DNA of 64,000 nucleotides from Desulfatibacillum sp. GTDB taxonomy: Bacteria > Desulfobacterota > Desulfobacteria > Desulfobacterales > Desulfatibacillaceae. Shown in pieces: positions 8,041 through 16,228 of this stretch. Each line of letters starts with the position of its first letter. Position 1 is the stretch's first letter. The position numbers were made by a program, and so were the translations under genes. Location of the stretch: NCBI GenBank assembly GCA_016342355.1, contig JAEINP010000015.1, positions 1 to 64,000 of the forward strand, written 5' to 3'. Under the pieces are notes generated by a model. It saw only the letters and a program-made list of their open reading frames with translations. It was not told the DNA's origin and ran no database searches.

Positions 8041-8730
8041 TCAGGCCTTTTGAAGCCGGGCCATGGCGGGCGATTCCTCACACATTGCAGCAAGTTGATC
8101 CAGGAGATCCAGGCGCTTGGCGTCATCCGCATCAAAAAATCTGGCCACACTCAAAAATTTCCAGACCGTTCTCCCAAAAGAAAGGACCTTTTTGACATGG
8201 GGGGGGATATTGTTATCCCTATAGGGATTCGGCCCCATGGATTCCAGGATTCGGGCAACCCTTTCAAGTTCTGTCGGAATTTTCTCCATACTGGTTACCG
8301 TTGAGAATGTGTATGAAAGGCCTGTGATCATGGAATTATCGCTGCCATTAAACTTGGTCCGATAGTCCTTTTTATAAATCACCAGGGGCTTTTGGGCGGC
8401 AAAGGCTATGCCTGTTTCCACCACGCCCCCTTCATCGGGCACACGGCCGTTCATATTGAAGACCAAATAGTCGCAACCCTCCAGGATCTGGTAAACATCC
8501 ACGGAAAAAATGGCCCGGTTTACGAATTTATTGATTCGCCGGAACATCCTGTTGGTGACCTTGGGATCGTTCGCAAGTCCCATGACGTATTTTTCCAGGC
8601 CGTCCCGTTGGGGCAGAAATGTGTCGTACCCCGCTTTTTCCAAGGTGGCGGCAATCGCTTCCATGCCCCATTGTTCCTCGGGGTTGAACAAGGGGCCTGA
8701 ACAATAGACCCTCCTTTTAGTTTGTACCAT
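8041..8730 (-). CDS. nucleoside 2-deoxyribosyltransferase-like protein
   Basis: 229 residues from the ATG at 8728-8730, with AGGAAAGG 5 bases upstream. A longer form from 8802 would overlap the EcsC gene. The N-terminus RRVYCSGPLFNPEEQWGMEA and the later CDYLVFNMNGRVPDEGGVVE match the substrate and catalytic regions of the nucleoside 2-deoxyribosyltransferase fold, with the catalytic-type Glu in VVETGIAFA. The enzyme family swaps bases on deoxyribonucleosides or hydrolyses deoxynucleoside monophosphates. The C-terminal ~80 residues (from RVARILESMG) are not recognised. It probably shares an operon with the upstream EcsC gene. True substrate unknown. Confidence 0.75.
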   Translation of the reverse strand: MVQTKRRVYCSGPLFNPEEQWGMEAIAATLEKAGYDTFLPQRDGLEKYVMGLANDPKVTNRMFRRINKFVNRAIFSVDVYQILEGCDYLVFNMNGRVPDEGGVVETGIAFAAQKPLVIYKKDYRTKFNGSDNSMITGLSYTFSTVTSMEKIPTELERVARILESMGPNPYRDNNIPPHVKKVLSFGRTVWKFLSVARFFDADDAKRLDLLDQLAAMCEESPAMARLQKA

Positions 8731-8761
8731 GCTTGCCTTTCCTGATTCCTGAATCAAGGGT

Positions 8762-9541
8762 TCATAATTTATCATAAGAACGCCGGACAGTTTCCTTGCC
8801 ATGGATTCGTTCCAGGCGTCTTACCGTAAAATGCCCTTTGGCCATGTTTTGAAAATGGTTTATGAAGATGGTGTTTACGGTCGCGCCTCCTGCCGCCCCC
8901 ACGATGGGTATGGCCGAGGCCGCAGCCTTTTCGGACACCACAATTCCGAACCGCGCAGCAATGGTGGAAATCAGGCGTACCAGTGCCGGAGCGCCTTTGT
9001 CCAAGACGTTCTTTCTTGCAAGATATTCCGCAGCCTCGGAAACGGAGCGGGACAAAGCGGCCCGGACCGCATAATAACCGGTTTCCGAAGCATCGTCGTC
9101 CCCGCTGCTGCCTCCCAGGGCGAAAACCTCCAGGCTCGCCACAAGGGTACCCGGGTCCTGAATGGTCTCTCCCTGCTCCCTTGCAATATCCAGGATGGAC
9201 CGGAACATGATAACCGTGGAAACAGGCAACTCCACGGCAAGGGCAGGCAGGCCAAAAGCCCCGCCAGCAGCGCCGGAAGCGGCAGCAGCCACCTTGTGAA
9301 AAATATTGGAAGCCTTTTGTTGTTTTTTAGTGTTCATGGTCAAGACAGCGGCAGCGACTGCTTTTTCCAGGGCCACCCTGGTGGCTATCTTAACAGTTCC
9401 AGCTACTTTTTCAGGGAGAAAACCAAAACCTTTTTCAATGGGCGCCCCCAAAGCATTGGAGAGCCTGACTGCCATGCCCGGGCTTTCCAATAGTTTTTTG
9501 GCCTCTTTTAATTCGGCCAGTTCCTTTTCCGTAAGCCCCAT
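8762..9541 (-). CDS. EcsC family protein
   Basis: 259 residues with the alanine/glycine-rich, amphipathic character of EcsC proteins (AAAASGAAGGAFGLPALAVE, then FALGGSSGDDDASETGYYAVR and AIPIVGAAGGATVNTIFINH). The family is named from the Bacillus ecs ABC-transporter operon but its function is unknown, and it may associate with the membrane. No ABC transporter is adjacent here. It lies 14 bases downstream of the TPR gene and 31 upstream of the deoxyribosyltransferase-like start, so probably one transcript. Confidence 0.85.
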   Translation of the reverse strand: MGLTEKELAELKEAKKLLESPGMAVRLSNALGAPIEKGFGFLPEKVAGTVKIATRVALEKAVAAAVLTMNTKKQQKASNIFHKVAAAASGAAGGAFGLPALAVELPVSTVIMFRSILDIAREQGETIQDPGTLVASLEVFALGGSSGDDDASETGYYAVRAALSRSVSEAAEYLARKNVLDKGAPALVRLISTIAARFGIVVSEKAAASAIPIVGAAGGATVNTIFINHFQNMAKGHFTVRRLERIHGKETVRRSYDKL

Positions 9542-9555
9542 GGCGCCCTGTTCCT

Positions 9556-11427
9556 TTATGGCGTGTTGCTGGCAGGCTTTTCAATCTGCCTGGCAAACCG
9601 CTCCACTTGTTGTTGATAATGGGCATTGCCCAGGTCATAATAACGGGCTTTTTGGGCGAATTTCAACGCGCCTGCCGTGTCTCCCGCAGCATAAAGGCAT
9701 TCAGCCACCGTGTCCAGGATATTAGGATTCTCGGGCGCCAGGGCGTAAGCCACCTCCACATATTTGATGGCCATGGCCGGGCTGACAAATTTGGGGTCTT
9801 TGGAGGTGGCCAATATCCGGGCGAAAAGATTCAGGGCGTTAACATACTGGGGCATTTCAGCCAATACGCCCTGGAGGGTTTTGACAGCCTCCACATATTT
9901 TTCCTGCTCATGGTATTTTTGGGCGTCCGCCATTTGGGCTTGGAGCTTGCGGTACAGGGCTGTTTTTTCCACATAGGACTTTGGGGGGTTGCTGTATTTG
10001 CCATAGGCGCTTTCCTGGCACTCCATAGCCTTGTCCAGGTCTCCGTTCACATAGTAGGCTGCGCTGGCTGCATCCCATACATAAGCGTAGCAGGGCTTGA
10101 ATTGAAGGGCCTTGGCGGCCAGGCTAAGGGCTTCCTTGGGGTTTTTGATGGCAGGATCCTCGGCATTGGCATATACCCAGGCCAGGGCCGCCAAAGCCTT
10201 GGGATAGTCAGGCAGCTTTTCCAGGGCTATCTTGAATTCCTCTTCCGCCTTGGCGAACGCGTTATTTCGGAAGGCCTCCCAGCCCGCCTCCACATGGTCT
10301 TCATATTCCACATCATAGGCAAACATAGGGCTATACGAAACCGCCACCTTGGACCCGCTTTTCATGCCCATGAGCCGCACTTCGGTTCCTGCCTCGGTTT
10401 TTTCATACAATAGGGAAAATCCCCTGTTTTCCACCCGGTGGGCTTTCATGTTCAGATCCCTGACCCGCACATAGTCCCTGGCAAAGGTGAATCCCTTGGG
10501 CCAATAGGCTTTTTCTCCCCACTCGTCAGCGGCGGTTACAATACGGAAATCATCCTGGGAGCCAAAAAAGACCTTGCAACTTTTATCAATAAAAATCCCG
10601 GTATGAAGCACTTCGTCAGGCACAAGTTCAAAAACCTTGCGGGTGACCAGATATAGTTTGCTGCGTGCGTCATTAGCGCGCCGGATAGCGTCCTGGCGGG
10701 CTTGGAAATCGGGAGTTTGCATGATGTGGGGAAAGTTAGCCAAATACCCGCTTTGAGGCAATTGTTCCTGGATTTGCCGCCCTTGGGAGGTTTCTGGAAA
10801 CGTGTAATCCTGGGCGGTGAATATATACATGGAAACAGGCAGGGTTTCATCCGGGGTGATTTGAGCCACTATGAGATCCGGCTCCTTATACAGGATTTCC
10901 TCATCCTTGATGTTTTTGCCCTCAAAATGGTAATTATCCGCTGTCGATTCCCCAAGCAAGGAGGACACCTCCTCCGGGGCGCCCATGGTAATGAATCCTG
11001 CATACCATCCCTCGGGCCTGCGGTTGATCCGGTAGGATGCCTTGCCTCTGAAGCTGTACTCGGAAAAATAAAAAACAGAGGCGTAGAACCAACGATGGTC
11101 GGCGGCTCCGGGAAAGTAAATGGCCAGCAAGTCGTCCTTGCCCATTTGGGCTGCAATATTAGGTTCTTTATCCAATTCCGATAAGTGGCAGACCGCCATG
11201 TGGGAGTTGGTATAGGTGATGGGATACCAAGTCCGGGAGTACTGGATTCGGGTTTGGTCCAGGGGAAGATATACCCCGTCACGCAGTATGTAAATACCGA
11301 AGTTTTCAGGCTTTTTTTCAATCTCCAGGGACAGGGCTTCCCTGGCAGGGACCAATAGCGCCAGTAGTAATGCCACCCATACAGGAAATCCTGTTTTGGC
11401 TATCTTTGAAAAAAAACCATGGTACAT
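9556..11427 (-). CDS. exported TPR-repeat protein
   Basis: 623 residues from the ATG at 11425-11427, with GGGGGG about 9 bases upstream. A 34-codon extension to 11529 is unlikely because it would place the signal peptide (MYHGFFSKIAKTGFPVWVAL, cleavage near ALS) internally. Residues about 30-370 are an unrecognised, probably beta-rich domain. The rest holds tetratricopeptide repeats (AEEEFKIALEKLPDYPKALA, ALSLAAKALQFKPCYAYVWD, AVKTLQGVLAEMPQYVNALN, VEVAYALAPENPNILDTVAE). It is probably a periplasmic scaffold. It is the first gene of a possible operon with ecsC-like and deoxyribosyltransferase-like genes. No specific function can be assigned. Confidence 0.8.
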   Translation of the reverse strand: MYHGFFSKIAKTGFPVWVALLLALLVPAREALSLEIEKKPENFGIYILRDGVYLPLDQTRIQYSRTWYPITYTNSHMAVCHLSELDKEPNIAAQMGKDDLLAIYFPGAADHRWFYASVFYFSEYSFRGKASYRINRRPEGWYAGFITMGAPEEVSSLLGESTADNYHFEGKNIKDEEILYKEPDLIVAQITPDETLPVSMYIFTAQDYTFPETSQGRQIQEQLPQSGYLANFPHIMQTPDFQARQDAIRRANDARSKLYLVTRKVFELVPDEVLHTGIFIDKSCKVFFGSQDDFRIVTAADEWGEKAYWPKGFTFARDYVRVRDLNMKAHRVENRGFSLLYEKTEAGTEVRLMGMKSGSKVAVSYSPMFAYDVEYEDHVEAGWEAFRNNAFAKAEEEFKIALEKLPDYPKALAALAWVYANAEDPAIKNPKEALSLAAKALQFKPCYAYVWDAASAAYYVNGDLDKAMECQESAYGKYSNPPKSYVEKTALYRKLQAQMADAQKYHEQEKYVEAVKTLQGVLAEMPQYVNALNLFARILATSKDPKFVSPAMAIKYVEVAYALAPENPNILDTVAECLYAAGDTAGALKFAQKARYYDLGNAHYQQQVERFARQIEKPASNTP

Positions 11428-11538
11428 ACCGTTACCCCCCCTTAGGCCGGTAAGCAAGGGCAGCGTCCTGTGGGACTCCGCTCCTTTAGGCGCATGTGTG
11501 CGTGTGTAATGGAACCTGGATTGGTGCATGGTGCTCTT

Positions 11539-12180
11539 TCATGCGCCCACTATGCCCACCGCCCTCACTGGTGAGCCGTCTCCGTGTTCCAGGTAAAGAG
11601 GCAAACAACAAAAAGTACAACCTTCGCCGGGCAACCTGTCCAGGTTCGTCAGGTTTTCAATAATCAGGATTTCATTTTCCAGCAGGGCGTGATGGGCCGC
11701 CAGGTCCAAGGAATCCACCGGGTCAATGGATGGGGTATCCACCCCCACCCCTTTCAGTGGAAACCCGGCCAGCCAGTTCGCCGCCTCAAAAGTCAATATG
11801 GGAAATCCAGAATAATAGCCTTTTTGACCCCAAAACCCGTCCCAACCCGTGTACATTAATACAAAATCCACAGGATTGGCAAGGCAATCTAAATCTTCAA
11901 GGAATTCCAGCGTTATACATCCGTCCCGGGCCTGTCTGCAATCCAGGACGCAGGCGCTGCCGCAAAAAGCCTCGCAGGGCAGGACATCAATGCTCTTCCC
12001 TTGGGGCAAAACATGGGCCGGGGCATCCACATGGGTCCCCGTGTGGGTGGAAAGGGACAGGCAGTGTTCCAAAAAGCCATCCTTGTTTAGGCTGGCGATG
12101 GGGATAACAATCGGATTGGGGGTTCCGGGAAACACGGGCATTCCCGAAGCGATTGGATGAGACAGATCGTATATTTGCAT
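11539..12180 (-). CDS. cyclase family protein (kynurenine formamidase-like metal hydrolase)
   Basis: 213 residues. It contains the signature of the cyclase/KynB superfamily: STHTGTHVDAPAHVLP, with HxGTHxDxPxH metal ligands, after DLSHPIASGMPVFPGTP. Later segments YTGWD and GVGVDTPSIDP are also typical. Family members hydrolyse N-formylkynurenine, isatin and related amides, or act in other pathways. No tryptophan-degradation gene is nearby, so a KynB role is unsupported. The stop codon is 9 bases after the PDZ lipoprotein gene begins its own end region, which suggests a shared transcript with the genes at 12190-13259. Confidence 0.85.
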   Translation of the reverse strand: MQIYDLSHPIASGMPVFPGTPNPIVIPIASLNKDGFLEHCLSLSTHTGTHVDAPAHVLPQGKSIDVLPCEAFCGSACVLDCRQARDGCITLEFLEDLDCLANPVDFVLMYTGWDGFWGQKGYYSGFPILTFEAANWLAGFPLKGVGVDTPSIDPVDSLDLAAHHALLENEILIIENLTNLDRLPGEGCTFCCLPLYLEHGDGSPVRAVGIVGA

Positions 12181-12189
12181 GAGTTATTG

Positions 12190-12591
12190 CTATTTGGCGC
12201 CGACTACCTGGACCCGGTTCATGGTGAAAATCAGTTTTTGATCCATGGAAGCCCTTTTGATGGTCAAGGTCACCGTCTCCCCCACGGGACCGCGCAATTT
12301 TTCCCGGATGAGCTTGTCAAAATCCACGCCTTCCGTTGCTTCGTTATTGATGTGGGTAATGATGTCGCCCTTTTCAACTCCCACGCGTTGGGCAGGCATA
12401 TTGTTCAGCACATCCAGCACAACCAGGGGGCCCTTATTGTTGTAAACGTTGGGGTCGTATAACTGCCCGACATTAAGCCCCATTCCTCCAAACTTGTTGC
12501 TGTCGGAGCACCCTGTGATTGTGGGAAAACCCAACAATAAAGCCAGTACAAGCGCCGCAAAACAATATACCGGGGAAGCCTTTGCTTTCAT
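12190..12591 (-). CDS. small PDZ-domain lipoprotein
   Basis: 133 residues from the ATG at 12589-12591, preceded by AAGGAAGG. A hydrophobic leader ends in the lipobox-like ITGC (Cys28), so the mature protein is probably a lipid-anchored periplasmic protein. The remainder is a single PDZ domain: carboxylate-loop-like PLVVLDV, then AQRVGVEKGDIITHINNEAT and GPVGETVTLTIKR. PDZ domains bind extended peptides, often in HtrA/DegP proteases, but no protease domain is present. It may be an adaptor. It lies between the uncharacterised gene at 12612 and the cyclase gene. Confidence 0.78.
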   Translation of the reverse strand: MKAKASPVYCFAALVLALLLGFPTITGCSDSNKFGGMGLNVGQLYDPNVYNNKGPLVVLDVLNNMPAQRVGVEKGDIITHINNEATEGVDFDKLIREKLRGPVGETVTLTIKRASMDQKLIFTMNRVQVVGAK

Positions 12592-12611
12592 GCGCCTTCC
12601 TTTCCACAGGC

Positions 12612-13259
12612 TTAGGAGGTTCCTTCCTCTTGCCAGGCCCATTGCTTGGAAATAAACAGTATGTAACGGTATTCTTCCATGGTTCCCTTTTCCCGTTCCC
12701 GATCCATCAATGCTTTGACATCATCGTTAATGCGGTCCCGTTCCGGCTCAATATCCAGGACATCTTCCACCTGGACCTGAGCCGAGTATATGTTAGCCGA
12801 GGTGCCGAATCCGGGAAACCGCAGTCTTTTCTGATGCCCTTCCTCTTTGGAGGAGAATTTTTCAAAGCCAATCCCCCTCAGGGCCTTTTCCAGCTTTGCC
12901 AGAGCCCAGGGCCTTGCGCCAGTCAGATCTACTGTGAGGATCAGAAAAAAAGAAGGTTGGTTTTCTTCCTCACCACTGGAAACCTGGCCTCGCCTAAATT
13001 CCTTTTCAGTTTTGGCATGATTGTTCTGTTGAGCCTTGAGCCACTTTGTGAAATAATCCTGTTTTCTGGCTTCATAGGCATGAATGCGCTTTAAAGTCTC
13101 ATGATTTTCAATGGAATATTCGATATCTGCAACGCTTTGTTTCTGAAAGGTCTCTGCGATAATGCCGCTTTGACGCGGAGGGACCTTGCTGAGTTCCTGT
13201 TTGATCCTTTCAAAATCTTCCAGGGCCAGTCTGCTTTGCTCTTTTTCCATGGAATCCAT
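12612..13259 (-). CDS. uncharacterised hydrophilic protein
   Basis: 215 residues if started at the ATG at 13257-13259 (MDSMEKEQSRLALEDFERIK, with AGGA about 9 bases upstream). The frame stays open to 13358, but the extra N-terminus is not convincing. The first ~110 residues are charged and helical, with coiled-coil tendency. The rest mixes strands and helices (FFLILTVDLTGARPWALAKL, YRYILFISKQWAWQEEG). There is no signal peptide or membrane segment. It ends 20 bases before the PDZ lipoprotein start and is probably co-transcribed. No family is recognised. Confidence 0.6.
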   Translation of the reverse strand: MDSMEKEQSRLALEDFERIKQELSKVPPRQSGIIAETFQKQSVADIEYSIENHETLKRIHAYEARKQDYFTKWLKAQQNNHAKTEKEFRRGQVSSGEEENQPSFFLILTVDLTGARPWALAKLEKALRGIGFEKFSSKEEGHQKRLRFPGFGTSANIYSAQVQVEDVLDIEPERDRINDDVKALMDREREKGTMEEYRYILFISKQWAWQEEGTS

Positions 13260-13473
13260 AGCAAATATTCCTGTTGCATGAAACAGTCGATGGAAGCAAA
13301 AGAGGGCATTGGGCAGGCCTCTGTTCCATCGTGGCCGCAGAGAAAACAGCATCCGCAATCGGGCAAGTCTTCATTTTGCCTCACGGTGTCCCATAAACCT
13401 GCCTAAACCTGTTATTTGTCAGACTGTAATCATACCGCCACTTCACTGGGAGGGCAAGAAAAACAAGCCTTGC

Positions 13474-13920
13474 CTACTGGCCAGCCATTTTTTCCGCCCG
13501 TATTTTTAGTGCCTTATTCATCATTTCAAATCCCAAGGCCGTACTCCTTTTGGTTTTTTGGGGAATAAAGGGGATCAAAAGCCCTTTAAATTCCTGGCGG
13601 TGCACATGAAGGATCCCGTCTCCTTCCAATGGATGAATCTCAAAAATATGCTCGCCATCCGCCAAACCCGGAAACAGAACATGGCCTTTCCAGGCAAATT
13701 CCCTACATGGCATCACCCTGGTTACTGTGGGATGAAAATTTAAAATCCGCTTGCTGCCAGGCAACCGGGGCCGACAGGTCAGCTTATCACCTACAACGGG
13801 TTGCCCCACAGATTCCAGGATAAAGGGATTCCAGTCCTTGTAACTCGACAGGTCTGTTAGTATGGACCACACGATTTCCGGCGTGGCGTTGATTATGATT
13901 TCCGTGTAAATTTCATGCAT
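13474..13920 (-). CDS. SRPBCC/START-fold protein
   Basis: 148 residues with a typical SRPBCC N-terminus: EIIINATPEIVWSILTDLSS followed by YKDWNPFI, then strands ending in a long C-terminal helix (GFEMMNKALKIRAEKMAG). The fold forms a deep hydrophobic pocket used for lipid or polyketide ligands. Ligand and reaction are unknown. AGGGACG precedes the ATG. The protein is cytosolic. It stands alone between the 12.2-13.3 kb group and the signalling trio. Confidence 0.85.
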   Translation of the reverse strand: MHEIYTEIIINATPEIVWSILTDLSSYKDWNPFILESVGQPVVGDKLTCRPRLPGSKRILNFHPTVTRVMPCREFAWKGHVLFPGLADGEHIFEIHPLEGDGILHVHRQEFKGLLIPFIPQKTKRSTALGFEMMNKALKIRAEKMAGQ

Positions 13921-14106
13921 GGATTTACGTCCCTAAAGCAAGGGGAGAAAACACCGTATTACAGACGTACTACTAATAGGCATAGCGTGCAGCCAGTCAC
14001 ACTGCAATGACTACACGCTCCAAAGCATTTGTCCATGGCTGGAAAGGCTGCCGGAAGTGCGTATTTTTAAACTTTGGTATGCAAGGCCTGAAGGGGAGAT
14101 TCTACT

Positions 14107-14496
14107 CTACAACTGGAGGTCGCTTCTGGCAGTCAGATACACGCATACCTTGTCCAAAAGTTTGCGAACGTCAAACGGTTTGGGCAAAATCCCGTCAAAT
14201 CCGGCTTCAATCATTCGTTGTTCGTCCTCATTGGAAACATAACCGGTTAAGGCAATGATGGGAATGGCGCCTGTCCTGACATCCGCCTTGAGCACCCTGG
14301 TTGCCTCCAGGCCGTTCATGACGGGAAGGCCGACATCCATAAGAATCAAATCCGGCAGCCCCGCCTGAGCCATTTCAAGCCCTTGCTTGCCATTGGCTGC
14401 GACCGACACGCAGCAGTGGCACACTTTCTCCAACAGGTCATGAAGAAGCACTCGATTGGTTTCCGAGTCTTCCACAACCAACACTTGCTTTTGCAT
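14107..14496 (-). CDS. single-domain response regulator (CheY-like)
   Basis: 129 residues comprising only a receiver domain: acidic pair VVEDSETN, phosphoacceptor in LILMDVGLPVMNG, Thr in IIALTGYVS, and Lys in ILPKPFDVRKLL. It lies 53 bases downstream of the GAF histidine kinase, which is its most likely phosphodonor. It has no output domain, so it would act by protein-protein contact or as a phosphate sink. Confidence 0.92.
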   Translation of the reverse strand: MQKQVLVVEDSETNRVLLHDLLEKVCHCCVSVAANGKQGLEMAQAGLPDLILMDVGLPVMNGLEATRVLKADVRTGAIPIIALTGYVSNEDEQRMIEAGFDGILPKPFDVRKLLDKVCVYLTARSDLQL

Positions 14497-14549
14497 AAAT
14501 CAAAATCCCCCGAGCATCGTAAAGGCGACTGATCACCTGTAGGGCGGCT

Positions 14550-16010
14550 CTATCCAGCGGCAAACTGCGTCAATTCCGAGCTTTTTTCCCAAGGACAAAT
14601 ACCTATGGGCAAGGTAAACACGAAACAACTTCCCTGGTGCCTGCCTTCGCTCTCCACCCAAATCCTTCCCCCATGCAGTTCCACAAGCCTTTTGGCCAGG
14701 GGAAGTCCCAGGCCTGTGCCCGGTGTCTTGCCGGACAAGCCTGCACTGACTTGATAAAAATCGTCAAACACCCGTTTTTTATCCTCCCCTTCAATGCCGA
14801 TTCCCGTGTCCCGCACAAAAACTTCTATCCATCCTGGACTTTCGTCCCGGGCCCGGGAGTCGTCCCTAATCACAGGGTCGGCAATAATCCGGGCTCCCAC
14901 GCAGATGGCGCCATTATCCGGGGTGAATTTAGCGGCATTGGACAAAAGGTTGAAAAGGACCTGCTTGAGTTTGGTATGGTCGGCCATGATAGCCAGTTTC
15001 CGAATTTCTTCAGAGACATCCACTTCAATTTCTATGGAATGCTTGAAAGCCTTTTCCTTGATAAGGTGCAGGCTGCTTTCCAGGATAAAGGAAATCAGAA
15101 GCGGCTCGACCTCCAATTTCATTTCTCCGGACTCCACCCTGGAAAGGTCCAGAATATCGTTAATAAGATCCAGGAGATGCTTTCCCGATTCCAGTATATC
15201 GTTCACATACTGCTTTTGTTTGGTGTTAAGCCCGCCAAAATACTCTTCCTGAAGCACCTGGGAAAAACCGATTATGGCATTGAGAGGGGTGCGTAACTCG
15301 TGGCTTACGCTGGACAGAAAATCGCTCTTGGCCCGTTTGGCGTGTTCCAAGGCAAGGCGAAGGCGGTGTACCCGTTGGCTCTGATCCTCCTCCCTTTCCT
15401 GTAATTTTTTATACTGGGTTACCAGAGTGTCCACTGCTTGGGCCCTGAACAGGGCGTCGGCCAATTTTTCGCAGTCTTTACCCAGAATATCCAAAGTCTT
15501 TCGGGAGGGGGAAACGCCCGTATCTGTCCTTAGATGCAAAACTCCCAATATGCCAAATTCCTTGGCATAGAGGGGGATGCAAATGTCCCCATGGGGAGTG
15601 GCTTGTCCAATCGGGCGCTCGTGGTCTGATTCATCCAAACCTGAAGGATATAATCCCATCCGACCGGTCTGGGCAGTCAGGCCGCACAAACATTTTCCCA
15701 TTTTCACCTGATTGCCGCATGGCGGTTCCTCAGTGTCCGGGCCTTTTTGGATGACCAGCTTCAATATCTGTTCCTTGGCATCCAATATAAAAACACCACC
15801 CCCGCGGGTAGCTATTTCCTTATATTTTTCAAGAATTTCATATAGGGCCTCTCGCAATAGGCTCTCCGTATCGGTAATACGCAGAACTTCACAGGTATAC
15901 TGAAGGCCCAAGCTTCGGGCCAATTGGCCGGCAGTCCTCCCTTTACTTGCCCTGTCAAGCTCTCCGGAAGGATTTTTGTGGGACGATTTTTTTTCAGAAT
16001 CTTGTATCAT
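14550..16010 (-). CDS. GAF-domain sensor histidine kinase
   Basis: 486 residues from the ATG at 16008-16010 (MIQDSEKKSSHKN). Longer starts exist to 16088, so the N-terminus is uncertain. No membrane segment is seen, so it is cytoplasmic. A GAF-like sensor spans about 45-195, with three or four cysteines (PPCGNQVKMGKCLCG) that could bind metal or respond to redox. A coiled-coil linker leads to the HisKA motif FLSSVSHELRTPLNAIIGFS and an HATPase with LFNLLSNAAKFTP, DTGIGIEGEDKKRVFDDFYQ and GTGLGLPLAKRLVE. It sits between an HD-GYP regulator and a single receiver, which form its probable output pair. A perfect CRP/FNR-type palindrome lies upstream. Confidence 0.9.
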   Translation of the reverse strand: MIQDSEKKSSHKNPSGELDRASKGRTAGQLARSLGLQYTCEVLRITDTESLLREALYEILEKYKEIATRGGGVFILDAKEQILKLVIQKGPDTEEPPCGNQVKMGKCLCGLTAQTGRMGLYPSGLDESDHERPIGQATPHGDICIPLYAKEFGILGVLHLRTDTGVSPSRKTLDILGKDCEKLADALFRAQAVDTLVTQYKKLQEREEDQSQRVHRLRLALEHAKRAKSDFLSSVSHELRTPLNAIIGFSQVLQEEYFGGLNTKQKQYVNDILESGKHLLDLINDILDLSRVESGEMKLEVEPLLISFILESSLHLIKEKAFKHSIEIEVDVSEEIRKLAIMADHTKLKQVLFNLLSNAAKFTPDNGAICVGARIIADPVIRDDSRARDESPGWIEVFVRDTGIGIEGEDKKRVFDDFYQVSAGLSGKTPGTGLGLPLAKRLVELHGGRIWVESEGRHQGSCFVFTLPIGICPWEKSSELTQFAAG

Positions 16011-16170
16011 TGCCACCGCTATGCAGGATGGTTGACAAGCGCTTTCCTTCAAACAGGATAGGCGCAAGCGGAATAGTGCCTCATGCAAAGCCCGAAAAGA
16101 CAGGGCTTTTCCTTATGCAAATTTTCACAAAATAATTTGTCACATAGTATCAGAGTAAAAAAAAATTATC

Positions 16171-16186
16171 TGTGATGCAAATCACA
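16171..16186. promoter_or_regulatory. CRP/FNR-family operator (possible HcpR-type site)
   Basis: TGTGATGCAAATCACA is a perfect TGTGA-N6-TCACA palindrome in the AT-rich gap upstream of the GAF kinase. In Desulfobacterota this consensus is used by HcpR and CRP-like regulators linked to nitrosative or redox stress. An additional half site, ATGTGA, lies at 16193. It is about 160 bases from the chosen kinase start, or about 85 from the longest possible start. Confidence 0.65.
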
Positions 16187-16228
16187 CATTACATGTGAAC
16201 CATTTCATATCATCATTAATCAAAAAAT

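Noticed and set aside
13260-13384. Cys-rich N-terminus (CGCCFLCGHD) in the frame upstream of the 12612-13259 gene
   Set aside because: It is in a different frame from the downstream gene and ends by running into it. No ribosome binding site supports a separate protein, and no frameshift could be shown.
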